Source of the DNA: Micavibrio sp. UBA7657
GTDB taxonomy: Bacteria > Pseudomonadota > Alphaproteobacteria > Micavibrionales > Micavibrionaceae
Direction: 5' to 3'
Assembly (NCBI GenBank): GCA_002483465.1
Contig: DLHX01000018.1
Coordinates: forward strand, 6,292-70,291
Length of the DNA stretch: 64,000 nucleotides
The position numbers and the translations under genes were made by a program. The notes under the pieces were generated by a model that worked only from the letters and a program-made list of their open reading frames with translations, made no database searches and was not told where the DNA came from. Shown here piece by piece: positions 39,657 to 50,061 of the stretch (the first letter of the stretch is position 1; each line of letters starts with the position of its first letter).

Positions 39657-40825
39657 GGCTGGTTCCCTGCCTCCAGAACACGCGCTTTTGATGACATGCC
39701 TGCACGCGCGACGCTGCCCCGCGCCTGACGACGTGTCAATGCAAGCACCGCGCCCATTGAAAATCCGAGCGAGAGAATGGACGAGCCGCCGTAACTGATG
39801 AAAGGCAGAGTCATGCCTTTCGCTGGCAGAATATTCATCGCCGAGCCCATATGCACCAGCGCCTGCAAACCGAACATCGTCAGCAAACCGCCGACCGCCA
39901 GCACCGCGAACATATTGTCACTGGTCGTCAGGCGGTTAAGACCGCGCCACATGATAAATCCGAAAACCGCTATGATGATCAATACGAACCACAATCCCAT
40001 TTCCTCGCCCGCGACGGAAAAAATAAAATCGGCGTGTGCATCTGGTAAACCGCTTTTGACCGTACCCTGTCCCGGGCCGGTGCCTGCGATGCCGCCGTTC
40101 TGGAAGGCTTCCAGCGAGCGATCCACTTGATAGTTGTCGCCGCTTTCTGGTTTGAAGAATCTATCGACGCGGTAACGCACGTGTTCGAAGAAGAGATAAG
40201 CGCATCCCAAGCATGCCGCGCCGATAGCGCTAAAAATCGCGAGGATGCGGAAGCGAAAACCGGCGAGGAAAATCTGCGACGCCCAGATGCAGGTAACAAC
40301 AATCGTCATACCGAGATCGGGCTGCAGCATCAATAATCCCACCGTCAGGAAGCAAAGGCCTGCCGCGATAAGGTTGCCCGGGAATTTCGCGTTCTCCTTC
40401 TGCCGCGACATGAACCATGCCGCGACAATGGCGAAAGACGGCTTCGCGAGCTCGCTGGGCTGTAGCGAAAAACCAAACAGATGAATCCAGCGCTGCGCGC
40501 CCTTGATCTCCACCCCGTGAAACAGCACGACGATCATAGCCGCAAGACTGGCAATGAATAGAATACTTGCCGCGCGCCAGATCATGCGCGGACTGAGCAT
40601 AGAAATACCCATCAGCAAGCCAAGCGCAGGCAGCAGCATCATGAGATGGCGTTTGAGGAAATGGTATGAATTGAGGCCAAGTGTTTCCGCGACCGGCGGG
40701 CTCGCCGTACTGACCAGCACAATGCCGAAAACAATCAGCAGGATAAACGCCGCGAGCAGGCCGCGATCCACCGTCCACCACCAGCGGCCAAGGAAAGACG
40801 TATCCGTTCTTGAGAACATGCTCAT
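39653..40825 (-). CDS. ftsW: Divisome peptidoglycan glycosyltransferase FtsW
   Basis: A 390-residue SEDS membrane protein with about ten hydrophobic segments. It polymerises septal glycan with FtsI. Typical motifs are EIKGAQRWIHLFGFSLQPSE, LQPDLGMTIV, LPDAHADFIFSVAGEEMG (the large periplasmic loop) and LPFISYGGSSILSLGFSMG near the end. Four-base overlaps with murD and murG place it firmly in the dcw operon and separate it from rodA. The exact start, MSMF or the second MF, is not decided by the sequence. Confidence 0.97.
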   Translation of the reverse strand: MSMFSRTDTSFLGRWWWTVDRGLLAAFILLIVFGIVLVSTASPPVAETLGLNSYHFLKRHLMMLLPALGLLMGISMLSPRMIWRAASILFIASLAAMIVVLFHGVEIKGAQRWIHLFGFSLQPSELAKPSFAIVAAWFMSRQKENAKFPGNLIAAGLCFLTVGLLMLQPDLGMTIVVTCIWASQIFLAGFRFRILAIFSAIGAACLGCAYLFFEHVRYRVDRFFKPESGDNYQVDRSLEAFQNGGIAGTGPGQGTVKSGLPDAHADFIFSVAGEEMGLWFVLIIIAVFGFIMWRGLNRLTTSDNMFAVLAVGGLLTMFGLQALVHMGSAMNILPAKGMTLPFISYGGSSILSLGFSMGAVLALTRRQARGSVARAGMSSKARVLEAGNQP

Positions 40826-42141
40826 GCCGCCGCACTCTCCTCAAGGCCATTTACAATATTTGTAAAAACATCGCCACGTTCCTCGTAAGACGAAAACTGG
40901 TCGAACGACGCGCAGGCAGGCGCCAGCAGAACCGTCGCAGGCGCATTTTTCTGCGCGGCCACATGCGCCGCGCGCACGGCTGCATCCAGCGTTTTGTTTT
41001 TATGATGCGTAACATTGTTCTTTTGCATCCACGCAGCGAAGTCATCCATCGCTTCGCCGATCAGGAATGATTCCCGCACGCGCCCCGCCAGCTTCTCAAG
41101 CCCGCTCAGCCCGCCCTCTTTCGGCCTGCCCCCGGCGATCCAGTAAATATTGTCGTAGCTGGCCAATGCTTTCGATGCCGCCCCGGCGTTCGTCGCCTTG
41201 CTGTCATTAATATATGTAACATTATTAATAGTGCGCACCGGGAACTGGCGGTGCGGCAGGCCGGGAAAAGTCCGCATTCCAGCAAAAATCTCTTCTTCTG
41301 ACAATGCCGCCGCGCTGCAGGCATGATAAGCAGCAATTGCGTTCTGCAGGTTGTGTTCACCCTTCAGCATCATATTGTCTTTAATTTTTTCAACCTCGTC
41401 TTTCACCGAAAATGGAATGACGAGACGATGGCCCGCAGCCTTGAGCTGCTTCATGATTTTGCTTGAAGGATCATCATCGGAGCTAATGATAGCCACACCC
41501 TGTCCCTCAAACATTCGTGCTTTGGCTGCGGCGTAATTATCAAGATTGCCGTGGCGATCAATATGATCGGGCGTAATGTTCAGCAGCACAGAAATTTCGG
41601 GACGGAATTTCGGACACAGATCAAGCTGGTAGGACGAGAGCTCCAGCACCACGAATGGCTTGTTTTTAATTTCAAGATCAAACACCGGCACGCCGATATT
41701 GCCTCCCATCACGGCCGGTCGTCCGCTTGTTTTAATAATGTGATGAATGAGCGCCGTCGTCGTCGATTTTCCGTTCGTGCCAGTAACCCCGATCGTGCGG
41801 ATATTGTCGTAGACGCGGGCAAACAGCTCGACATCGCAAATCACCTCTGTACCTGCAACCCTCGCAGCCTTTACCACGGAATGCGGCGCGGGGTGATTAA
41901 GCGGCACGCCGGGTGCTAATAATAAAAACGCGCATGGTTTTAAATTCGCCTCGTAAAGCTGCTCAATGGTCGCGCCAAGCGCGGCGGCTTTGCCCTGCGC
42001 CTTTTCATCGTCGTCCCAGGCGATGATCTCTGCGTCCACGCTTTTCAGCGCCCGTATAGTCGACAGGCCTGAGCGCGCAAGACCGAAGACCGCAATCGGG
42101 CGGCCTTTCAGTGTTTGCAGATACGCGGCAAGTTCTTTCAT
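40822..42141 (-). CDS. murD: UDP-N-acetylmuramoyl-L-alanine--D-glutamate ligase
   Basis: A 439-residue cytosolic Mur ligase that adds D-Glu. It shows IAVFGLARSGLSTIRALKSV in domain 1, the P-loop TIGVTGTNGKSTTTALIHHI, GNIGVPVFDLEIKNKPFVVL, ELSSYQLDLCPKFRPEISVL, NITPDHIDRHGNLDNYAAAK, PGLPHRQFPVRTINNVTYIN and NDSKATNAGAASKALASYDN. These are all characteristic of MurD. It begins 11 bases after mraY and overlaps ftsW. Confidence 0.97.
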   Translation of the reverse strand: MKELAAYLQTLKGRPIAVFGLARSGLSTIRALKSVDAEIIAWDDDEKAQGKAAALGATIEQLYEANLKPCAFLLLAPGVPLNHPAPHSVVKAARVAGTEVICDVELFARVYDNIRTIGVTGTNGKSTTTALIHHIIKTSGRPAVMGGNIGVPVFDLEIKNKPFVVLELSSYQLDLCPKFRPEISVLLNITPDHIDRHGNLDNYAAAKARMFEGQGVAIISSDDDPSSKIMKQLKAAGHRLVIPFSVKDEVEKIKDNMMLKGEHNLQNAIAAYHACSAAALSEEEIFAGMRTFPGLPHRQFPVRTINNVTYINDSKATNAGAASKALASYDNIYWIAGGRPKEGGLSGLEKLAGRVRESFLIGEAMDDFAAWMQKNNVTHHKNKTLDAAVRAAHVAAQKNAPATVLLAPACASFDQFSSYEERGDVFTNIVNGLEESAAA

Positions 42142-42151
42142 TATGATTTAT

Positions 42152-43237
42152 TCATCGCAATTTTAGCGTCGACAGGCCGATCAGCGCGAGAATGAAAGCA
42201 ATAATCCAGAAACGGATAACAACCGTAGGCTCTGACCATCCCTTTTTTTCGAAATGGTGATGGATGGGCGCCATGGCAAAGACGCGCTTACCCGTCAGTT
42301 TGAATGATACAACCTGAATAATCACCGAGACTGTCTCGAGCACGAACACGCCGCCGATAATCGCGAGCACCAGTTCGTGCTTCGTGATCACAGCAATGGT
42401 ACCGAGCACACCACCCATCGCCAACGAACCCGTATCGCCCATAAAAATCATTGCCGGCGGCGCGTTATACCAGAGGAAGCCCATCGCCCCACCGATCAGC
42501 GCACCGCACAAGACCGCCAGTTCCCCAGTTCCCGGCACATAAGGAACATTGAGATATTCCGCGAAATCAGCGCGGCCCACGAGATAAGCGATCAGGCCGA
42601 AGCACCCGGCAGCAATCGCCACAGGTACAATCGCAAGACCGTCGAGGCCATCCGTCAAATTCACCGCATTGGATGAACCTACAACCACGAACAGCGCCCA
42701 CGGCGCAAAAAACCAGCCGACATTAATAAAAAGCTCCTTGAAGAAAGGAATGGCGATATGAGTGCTGAGTGTATCAGGCATCGTCACCATAATGCCGATC
42801 GTAGCGCTGAGGCCGATGATGAATTGCAAAAGAAGTTTCAGTTTTCCCGGCAGGCCCTTCGTATTTCTCTTGGTCAGCTTTAAATAATCATCGCCGAAAC
42901 CGATCAAGCCGTATCCCACCATCACCAGCAGCGCATACCAGACAAAATTATTCGTCAGGTCGGCCCAGAGAAGTGTCGAGATCGAAACGGAAATCAAAAT
43001 CATCAGACCACCCATAGTCGGCGTGCCCGCTTTGGCAAAATGCGTTTGCGGTCCGTCGGTTCTGATGGGCTGCCCCTCTTTTTGTTTTTTCTTAAGCCAG
43101 CGGATCATCGCGGGCGCAATCAAAAAACAGATTACCAGCGCCGTCATGATCGCGCCGCCGGTTCTGAACGTGAGATAACGGAACAGGTTGAAGAAAAGAA
43201 ATTCGTCGGCGAAGGGCGTCAGTAAATTATAAAGCAT
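42152..43237 (-). CDS. mraY: Phospho-N-acetylmuramoyl-pentapeptide transferase MraY
   Basis: A 361-residue membrane enzyme with ten hydrophobic segments that moves phospho-MurNAc-peptide from UDP to undecaprenyl phosphate, giving lipid [61 protein letters not shown] and the HHH motif [20 protein letters not shown] are intact. The frame is open to 43381, but those residues are basic and cysteine-rich and overlap the upstream gene; ATG at 43237 ([13 protein letters not shown]) is the family start. Its first 11 bases overlap the 146-residue ORF that occupies the usual murF place. Confidence 0.97.
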   Translation of the reverse strand: MLYNLLTPFADEFLFFNLFRYLTFRTGGAIMTALVICFLIAPAMIRWLKKKQKEGQPIRTDGPQTHFAKAGTPTMGGLMILISVSISTLLWADLTNNFVWYALLVMVGYGLIGFGDDYLKLTKRNTKGLPGKLKLLLQFIIGLSATIGIMVTMPDTLSTHIAIPFFKELFINVGWFFAPWALFVVVGSSNAVNLTDGLDGLAIVPVAIAAGCFGLIAYLVGRADFAEYLNVPYVPGTGELAVLCGALIGGAMGFLWYNAPPAMIFMGDTGSLAMGGVLGTIAVITKHELVLAIIGGVFVLETVSVIIQVVSFKLTGKRVFAMAPIHHHFEKKGWSEPTVVIRFWIIAFILALIGLSTLKLR

Positions 43238-43663
43238 AAGCTGTCTTTCCGCTTGGCATGACCCGCAGCGCCTCGATTGCAATTTTCTGGCGCGCTTTTT
43301 TGACGAACACGATGAAATCTCCCGGCGCCAACACCTCCGGCACGATCTTGTCCGTGCCCGGACTGCGTAAAATCTGGCCAATCACGTGATAAACGTGGGA
43401 AACCGGCGTAATCGTCTTTGTCGTATAAACAACGTCGAGATTACCGATTTTACTCGGCATTGCCAACCGGGTCTTTTTAATGTTTTTGCGGCCGTCATGA
43501 TCCGGCAGATAACCCTCCAGCATGGCTGTTTGCCGCCCGCCCCCGAGATCGATCAGGTTCCTGACCCGGAACACCGCGCAGGGCTCCTCGCGTTGCCTTT
43601 TGACACTGACGGTCACCGTCGGCGTCTTCAGGAAACTCCAGAAAGAGCGGTTATCAACGTTCA

Positions 43664-43667
<4 letters not shown>
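43227..43667 (-). CDS. 146-residue protein of unknown family in the usual murF position
   Basis: A soluble protein with no signal peptide, starting [20 protein letters not shown]. It has a mixed beta-rich composition, and its last ~40 residues read [20 protein letters not shown] followed by [10 protein letters not shown] do not recognise a family. Its start overlaps the murE stop by four bases (ATGA) and its end overlaps mraY by 11 bases, so it is locked into the operon exactly where murF normally lies. The [11 protein letters not shown] tail loosely resembles the PGxLFVALxG strand of Mur ligase domain 1, so it might be a detached substrate-binding domain; this is a weak inference. Coding is supported by the tight overlaps and neighbour-like composition. 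Confidence 0.8.
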
Positions 43668-45104
<1,437 letters not shown>

Positions 45105-45112
<8 letters not shown>

Positions 45113-46823
45113 GGCCCTTCACCGTCACATATTGTTTCAACGATGCCGATAAATCTGTTTCTTCGTTCGCTTTTTCAGGCTTGATGCCAAGAATGGCGGC
45201 CATTGAGGCCACAACCCGCGCCACTGCCGGCGCACCAACCCAGCCACCTGTTGCATATCCAAAACTTTTCTTCGTCGGCTTCGGCCCGTCGATCACGATA
45301 AATATCGCGTATTCAGGTTTCTCAACCGGGAACACGCCAACGAAAGATGACAGTAACTGTGACTGGTCGTAGCCGCGTCCGCTCTGCTGCTCCGCCGTTC
45401 CCGTCTTGCCGCCGACGCGATAACCCGGCACATCGGCCTTCTCGCCGGTGCCCTCGGTTACAACAAGCCGCAACAACTGGCGCATGCGGTGGACGGTCTG
45501 CGCCGAAACCACCCGTAGCGATTCATCCTGCGCGTTTTCCTCCGCCTTTTTATTGAGCACAAGATGCGGTGCCACGAGATAACCGCCATTGACGATGGAG
45601 GACACTGCTGCCGTCATTTGCAGAGGTGTCGTCGCTATGCCGTGGCCGTATGATGCAGTTAAAGTGTTAATCTCGCGCCATGGGTGCGGCACCTGCGGCT
45701 TGCCCACCTCAGAAATTTCAAGATTCATTTTCTCGGTCAGGCCAAGATCGTCGTAAAAATCCTTCAGCCTGTCGGTGCCGACCGCCTGTCCCATCATCGC
45801 CGCGCCGATATTTGACGAATACATGAACACTTCGGGAATCGTCAGAATACGATCCTCGGCGTGGTAGTCATTGATCGTGAATCTTCCGCGCTTGATCGGC
45901 TCGCGCGCATCGAAACTGGCGTTCATGCCGACATTGTGCGTCTCAAGAAACGCCGCGGTTGAAAAAATCTTGAAAACCGACCCCAGTTCATACGTCCCGA
46001 GACTGACCCTGTTGAACATTTTCCTGCTGGTTTCATCAATTGCGCCATTGGGATCGAAATCCGGCAGCGACACCCCCGCGAGGACTTCGCCTGTATTCAC
46101 ATTCATTATAATCCCCGCGCCGCCCGCCGCGTGGAAATCATCGATCGCCTTGTCCATCTCCCGGCGCAGGGCGTGCTGTAACCTGACATCGAGCGTCAGC
46201 GCAACCGGCTTGCCTTCCAAGAGCAGTTGGTTAAAGCTTTTCTCGATCCCGGCGAGTCCCTCGCTCCCGGTGCCTGCATAACCAACGAAATGCGACGTTA
46301 GCGCTCCTTGCGGATAAACGCGGCGGTCTTCGTATTTAAACGCCAACCCCGGCTCGCCGAGTTTCAGTACTTCATGCTGCTCCTGCGGCGTCAGGCTGTA
46401 TTTCAAATGAACGAAGCGCCCGCCTTTTTGAAACCGGCGCAGCGTCTCACCATATTCGAGATCGGGAAAAATCCGCGCGAGATTTTCCGCCGCCTTCTCC
46501 GCGTCGGAAATCAAATGCGGATCGGCATAGAGCGAGGCGGTCTTGATCGTGGTCGCCAGCAATTCTCCGTTGCGATCCGTGATGTCGGCACGCGTAACAC
46601 CGCTTATAGCTGCCGCCTCTTCCTGCACCACGCCGTTATCAACCAACGCCGCCGGTTTTCCCTGAATGACCATTAAATCTACTGCGCGCGCTGCAAGAAA
46701 CATATAGGCGAAAATGAAACATGCGCCCATCAGGACAAGCCGCCCGCGCGCGAGGTCAAGCGAGGAGCTTTTCTCGCCGATTAGCTTGATGGCATGGCGG
46801 CGCGCCTGTTTTAGAAAAATCAT
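45105..46823 (-). CDS. ftsI: Penicillin-binding protein 3, septal transpeptidase FtsI
   Basis: A 572-residue class B PBP that cross-links septal peptidoglycan with FtsW. One membrane anchor (about 28-50) is followed by the pedestal domain and the transpeptidase domain with S-V-F-K in YELGSVFKIFSTA, S-S-N in MYSSNIGAAMM, and KTGTAEQQSGRGYDQSQLLS. SYGHGIATTPLQMTAAVSSI is also typical. Overlaps with ftsL (four bases) and murE show tight coupling. The short C-terminal tail probably faces the periplasm. Confidence 0.97.
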
Positions 46824-47257
46824 TCGCTGCCCTCTTTTGAAACTTGCTTCAGAAGATCGTCGAGGGATTTTTCTTTAGGGGGATTTTTTATAGGCGGCGG
46901 GGTGGGTTTTGCGGAGGGAACAGGCGTGAAGGAAACCGGTTGCGCCTGCATGGGGGATTCCACAGGCGGCTCGGTTTTTGCGGGAATTTCCGTGCCATCA
47001 TTGGCGATATGGCCCGGGTCGGGAGGGGAAAGCTTGAGATATTGCCGCGCCAGCGTCTCGAGGCGGCCGGGGCTGTTGAGGAACGCCCACTCGGTTTTCA
47101 GGATACGTATGGAATCATTCTCGTGGTTAACATCAGCTGTGATGGCGGCAAGCTCAGCCTCGCTCTGCTGAACGTTTTGAGACGTTTGCAACAGCATCGA
47201 TCCGGCCAGCACGGCCAGCGCGTAAATGAAAACCGTGCGAAGGCGGATTTTTTTCAT
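46820..47257 (-). CDS. ftsL: FtsL-like cell division protein with Pro-rich tail
   Basis: A 145-residue bitopic protein. A short basic start is followed by one membrane helix (TVFIYALAVLAGSMLLQT), a coiled-coil stretch (QQSEAELAAITADVNHENDS) and the typical FtsL end EWAFLNSPGRLETLARQYLK. After that a ~60-residue Pro/Lys-rich tail ending KSLDDLLKQVSKEGSE extends the protein beyond the usual ~100 residues. The tail lies in the periplasm if topology is standard. Position between rsmH and ftsI supports the call, since sequence conservation in the family is low. Confidence 0.9.
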   Translation of the reverse strand: MKKIRLRTVFIYALAVLAGSMLLQTSQNVQQSEAELAAITADVNHENDSIRILKTEWAFLNSPGRLETLARQYLKLSPPDPGHIANDGTEIPAKTEPPVESPMQAQPVSFTPVPSAKPTPPPIKNPPKEKSLDDLLKQVSKEGSE

Positions 47258-48183
47258 GCCTCCCTCCTTATCCCAGCGCGCAGTTTCGCCGAGCGCGCAC
47301 GTGGATTGTCACGGGCCTCTTCTTCCGAAGGCTGCACGGATTTTTTTGATTTTATGTCGAAAACCGGCGCTGTTTTTTCCGGCTGCACGAGCGAATGCCT
47401 TGAAACACCCGGCGCATTGCCGGATTTCTCGCGTAAGCAGTCCTTGACCATGGAATCTTCCAGCGAATGGAACGAAACAATAATCACGCGTCCACCGGGA
47501 TTAAGGATTTTTTCCGCTGCCCCGAGCGCGCGCTCCAGCTCGCCCAGCTCATCATTCACGACAATCCGCAACGCCTGGAAGGTGCGCGTTGCCGGGTCGA
47601 TGTCATCGCCGCTGCGCGGCACGACCGAACGCACAACATCAGCCAGATCCGATGTCGTCTCAAATTTTTTCTCGCGGCGGCGCTCGATGATTGTTTTTGC
47701 GACACGGCGCGAGTGACGTTCCTCGCCATATTTATAAATTAAATCAGCCAGCTCACGTTCAGGCATCGAATTCACGATATCCGCCGCTGTTTTTCCACCG
47801 CTTGTATCCATGCGCATATCCAGCGGCCCGTCGAAACGGAAAGAGAACCCACGTTCCGCCTGGTCGAGCTGCATCGAGGAAACGCCAAGATCGAGAACGA
47901 AACCATCGACCTTTTCAAATCCCGCGCCTTTCAGCAGATCTTCCACATCGCCGAAGCAACCATGAAGGAAGACCAGCCGCTCGCCATATTTCGCTTTCAG
48001 GGTTTTTGCACGTTCCTGCGCGGATGGATCACGGTCAATGGCAATCACCGTGCAATCGGCGCCGTCGAGAAAAGCCTGCGTGTAGCCGCCTGCGCCGAAC
48101 GTGCCGTCCACATAAACCTCGTCGTCTACGGGTTTCAGGTGGGCGAGCACTTCGTTCAGCATGACGGGAACATGGCTCATCAC
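47254..48183 (-). CDS. rsmH: 16S rRNA (cytosine-1402-N4) methyltransferase
   Basis: A 309-residue SAM-dependent methyltransferase (formerly MraW) that modifies C1402 in the ribosomal P site. It shows HVPVMLNEVLAHLKPVDDEV, VDGTFGAGGYTQAFLD (SAM-binding loop), VLDLGVSSMQLDQAERGFSF, RMDTSGGKTAADIVN and IVSFHSLEDSMVKDCLREKS. It lies second in the dcw operon, overlapping mraZ and ftsL by four bases each. Confidence 0.97.
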   Translation of the reverse strand: MMSHVPVMLNEVLAHLKPVDDEVYVDGTFGAGGYTQAFLDGADCTVIAIDRDPSAQERAKTLKAKYGERLVFLHGCFGDVEDLLKGAGFEKVDGFVLDLGVSSMQLDQAERGFSFRFDGPLDMRMDTSGGKTAADIVNSMPERELADLIYKYGEERHSRRVAKTIIERRREKKFETTSDLADVVRSVVPRSGDDIDPATRTFQALRIVVNDELGELERALGAAEKILNPGGRVIIVSFHSLEDSMVKDCLREKSGNAPGVSRHSLVQPEKTAPVFDIKSKKSVQPSEEEARDNPRARSAKLRAGIRREA

Positions 48184-48653
48184 GCACCGCCTTTCGGGAT
48201 CGTCAGGCCCTGCACTTTAACCTGCGTGCGCGCATCCTCGCGGCGCTTTTTGAATGTCTTCGGGTTCCAGATCTGGAATTTTTTACCGAGCCCGACAAAA
48301 TTCGCGCTTCCCTCGATCTGCGCGAAATCCATCAGCTCTTTCGGCAACACGATACGGCCATCGCCGTCGAATGGAAGCTGAACACTGTCGCCGAACACTG
48401 CGGTCGCGAGATCGTCCTGCAAATCAGAAAATAAATCGAAATGATCCAAACGCTGGCCGATCTCTTCCATGAACGACCATGAAAAACCCTCAAGCGCGGC
48501 GTGATGGTTCGAGCGGAACACGACAACGCCCTGGAAATTTTCCGACGCCAACGCCGAGCGGAATTGCGCCGGGACCGAAACGCGGCCCTTCTTGTCCACC
48601 TTGTTCAGATATGTCGAAAGAAACAAAGCCATGCCCGAATTCGTAACCTTCAT
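48180..48653 (-). CDS. mraZ: Transcriptional regulator MraZ
   Basis: A 157-residue protein made of two SpoVT/AbrB-like halves. The first half opens MALFLSTYLNKVDKKGRVSV and the second carries VQLPFDGDGRIVLPKELMDF; both contain the D-x-x-G-R core. MraZ binds short repeats in its own promoter and represses the dcw operon. Two starts are possible: ATG at 48653, or ATG at 48632, which matches the usual family N-terminus; neither has a well-spaced ribosome site. A row of five 10-bp-spaced repeats lies 54 bp upstream, fitting autoregulation. Confidence 0.95.
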   Translation of the reverse strand: MKVTNSGMALFLSTYLNKVDKKGRVSVPAQFRSALASENFQGVVVFRSNHHAALEGFSWSFMEEIGQRLDHFDLFSDLQDDLATAVFGDSVQLPFDGDGRIVLPKELMDFAQIEGSANFVGLGKKFQIWNPKTFKKRREDARTQVKVQGLTIPKGGA

Positions 48654-48706
48654 GAGAGGAGTTTTTTCTCCACTTTATGTAAAAACTACCCCTGATCCGC
48701 CTCGAG

Positions 48707-48751
48707 ATGGAAGTTCATGGATATTTATGGGATAGCATGGGTTTTTATGGA
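48707..48751. promoter_or_regulatory. Five-repeat MraZ operator in the mraZ promoter region
   Basis: ATGG begins at 48707, 48717, 48727, 48737 and 48747 on the plus strand, each followed by A or G and a 5-nt spacer, giving an exact 10-bp period. E. coli MraZ binds TGGGN repeats with 5-nt spacers in the same place. On the coding (minus) strand a possible -35 TTGACG (48758-48753) directly precedes the array, so bound MraZ would cover the -10 region. Binding is inferred from the pattern. Confidence 0.8.
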
Positions 48752-48814
48752 GCGTCAACGTAGCCACTGTCGCTCTCAGCGACTTATCCCCTGATGGTTG
48801 AAATAAAAGGAAAA

Positions 48815-48863
48815 AACGGGCCTGAAATAAAGAAAGACCGCCCGTTTACGCGAGCGGCCTTTC
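48815..48863 (-). terminator. Terminator region of rnpB
   Basis: Read leftwards, a hairpin of about nine pairs (48863-48854 with 48841-48833, with small mismatches) is followed by T-rich sequence. A second, overlapping 7-bp pairing (48846-48840 with 48821-48815) leads directly into a run of six T residues at 48816-48811. Either or both could end rnpB transcription before mraZ. Confidence 0.65.
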
Positions 48864-48872
48864 ATAGATACA

Positions 48873-49227
48873 TCAGACGATCTGTAAGCCGGGTTCTGTC
48901 CTCTTGCGAGGGACGGCCATTCATCTGGGATGTCTGTTACCAGACACCTCGAGCGACCTACCCGGACTGCGGCGTGAAAATGCGCCTGTTAAGTCAATAA
49001 CCTGCAGTCCCTATTTGGTCTTGCTTCCAGCGAGGTTTACCGTGCCGTTCCTGTTACCAGGAACGCGGTGGGCTCTTACCCCACCCTTTCACCCTTACCT
49101 GCAAGCAGGCGGTTTGCTTTCTGTTGCACTGTCTGTCGGCTTGCGCCGCCCGGGCGTTACCCGGCGCTGTATTTCCATGAAGCCCGGACTTTCCTCCCCT
49201 TGCGGAGCGGCCATCCGATCTTCTGAC
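48873..49227 (-). ncRNA. rnpB: RNase P RNA component, class A
   Basis: The catalytic RNA that trims tRNA 5' ends with the RnpA protein. Read leftwards it contains the conserved GAGGAAAGTCCGGGC near the 5' end, the region GGTAAGGGTGAAAGGGTGG, AGAGCCCACCG, and GACAGAACCCGGCTTACAG near the 3' end. The ends are set by pairing of CAGAAGATC (49225-49217) with GATCGTCTG (48882-48874), the P1 helix with one mismatch, so they are accurate to a few bases. The length of about 355 nt fits the type A form. A terminator follows, and mraZ lies downstream. Confidence 0.94.
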
Positions 49228-49261
49228 ATGCGGGGGAATATGGCGGAAACCGCCAAAAATA

Positions 49262-49981
49262 TCAAGTCTTTACGGTTTTCTTCAACCGGATCAAGGCTTC
49301 CAGCCGCGCGGCGCTGAGAAGGTCCGTTTTCAGCGGGTCTTCGTCCTCTTTGAATTTTTCCGGATAGAAATGCCGGTGATAGGCCTTCAGAACTTCCTCG
49401 AACGGCGCTCTCGGGTCATAACCATAGGCCTTCAGGTGTTCGTGAAAAATCTTTTTGTCGTTCAACAGTTCCTTGGCAGCATTGAAATCCATCTCCCGGG
49501 AAAAGGCCCAAAGCCCGACAAACTCCTCGGCCAGCCGCTCCCAAGGGAATAACTCGCCCGGGTCTTCCTTGCGGCGCGGCGCGATGTCAGAATGACCAAG
49601 CACGTTACAGGATTTGATTTTGTATTTCTGAATAAGGCCGAGGCAAAGCTCGATGACTGCATCGATTTGCTTATCCGGAAATTCCTTATAACCGAACTCG
49701 TGGCCCGGATTGACGATCTCGATGCCGATGGAATGCGAGTTCACGTCGACGATCTCATCCCAGTATGACGTGCCCGCGTGCCAGGCGCGCTTGTCTTCAT
49801 CCACCAGCGCATGAAGCCGCCCACTCTCCTCGATGACGTAATGCGCGCTGACCTTACTCTCGGGATCACAGAGACGCTCCAGCGCTGCCTTGGCATTCTT
49901 CATGCCGGTGTAGTGCAGGATAATCAGCGAGGGTTTTGCCCCATGCCTGCGGTCGTCGAAATTGGTGGAGCCATGCTTCAT
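49262..49981 (-). CDS. N-acetylmuramoyl-L-alanine amidase, AmpD/AmiD type
   Basis: A 239-residue amidase_2-fold enzyme that splits the MurNAc-L-Ala bond. Zinc ligands are visible in SLIILHYTGM, NVLGHSDIAPRRKEDPGELF (histidine and aspartate), and NSHSIGIEIVNPGHEF holds the catalytic glutamate region. The C-terminal part (LKAYGYDPRAPFEEVLKAYH) resembles the peptidoglycan-binding tail of AmiD-like proteins. No signal peptide is seen, so a cytosolic anhydro-muropeptide recycling role (AmpD-like) is more likely than a periplasmic one. It lies just upstream of rnpB on the same strand and is divergent from msrA. Confidence 0.93.
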   Translation of the reverse strand: MKHGSTNFDDRRHGAKPSLIILHYTGMKNAKAALERLCDPESKVSAHYVIEESGRLHALVDEDKRAWHAGTSYWDEIVDVNSHSIGIEIVNPGHEFGYKEFPDKQIDAVIELCLGLIQKYKIKSCNVLGHSDIAPRRKEDPGELFPWERLAEEFVGLWAFSREMDFNAAKELLNDKKIFHEHLKAYGYDPRAPFEEVLKAYHRHFYPEKFKEDEDPLKTDLLSAARLEALIRLKKTVKT

Positions 49982-50061
49982 GACTGAAGGGTAACGCGGG
50001 GGCCACCCGTATTCAATACGCCTTGGCTTGTGAAGTCCCGGAACTATGTTAGTTTATAGCC

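Noticed and set aside
43238..43381. 48-residue N-terminal extension of mraY
   Set aside because: The residues are basic and cysteine-rich, unlike a membrane protein start, and overlap the 146-residue gene. MraY homologues start at 43237.
46069..46095. Sequence resembling the palindromic repeat (CACCCCCGCG) inside ftsI
   Set aside because: The second arm of the stem is missing and the residues fit the normal ftsI reading, so it is not a repeat copy.
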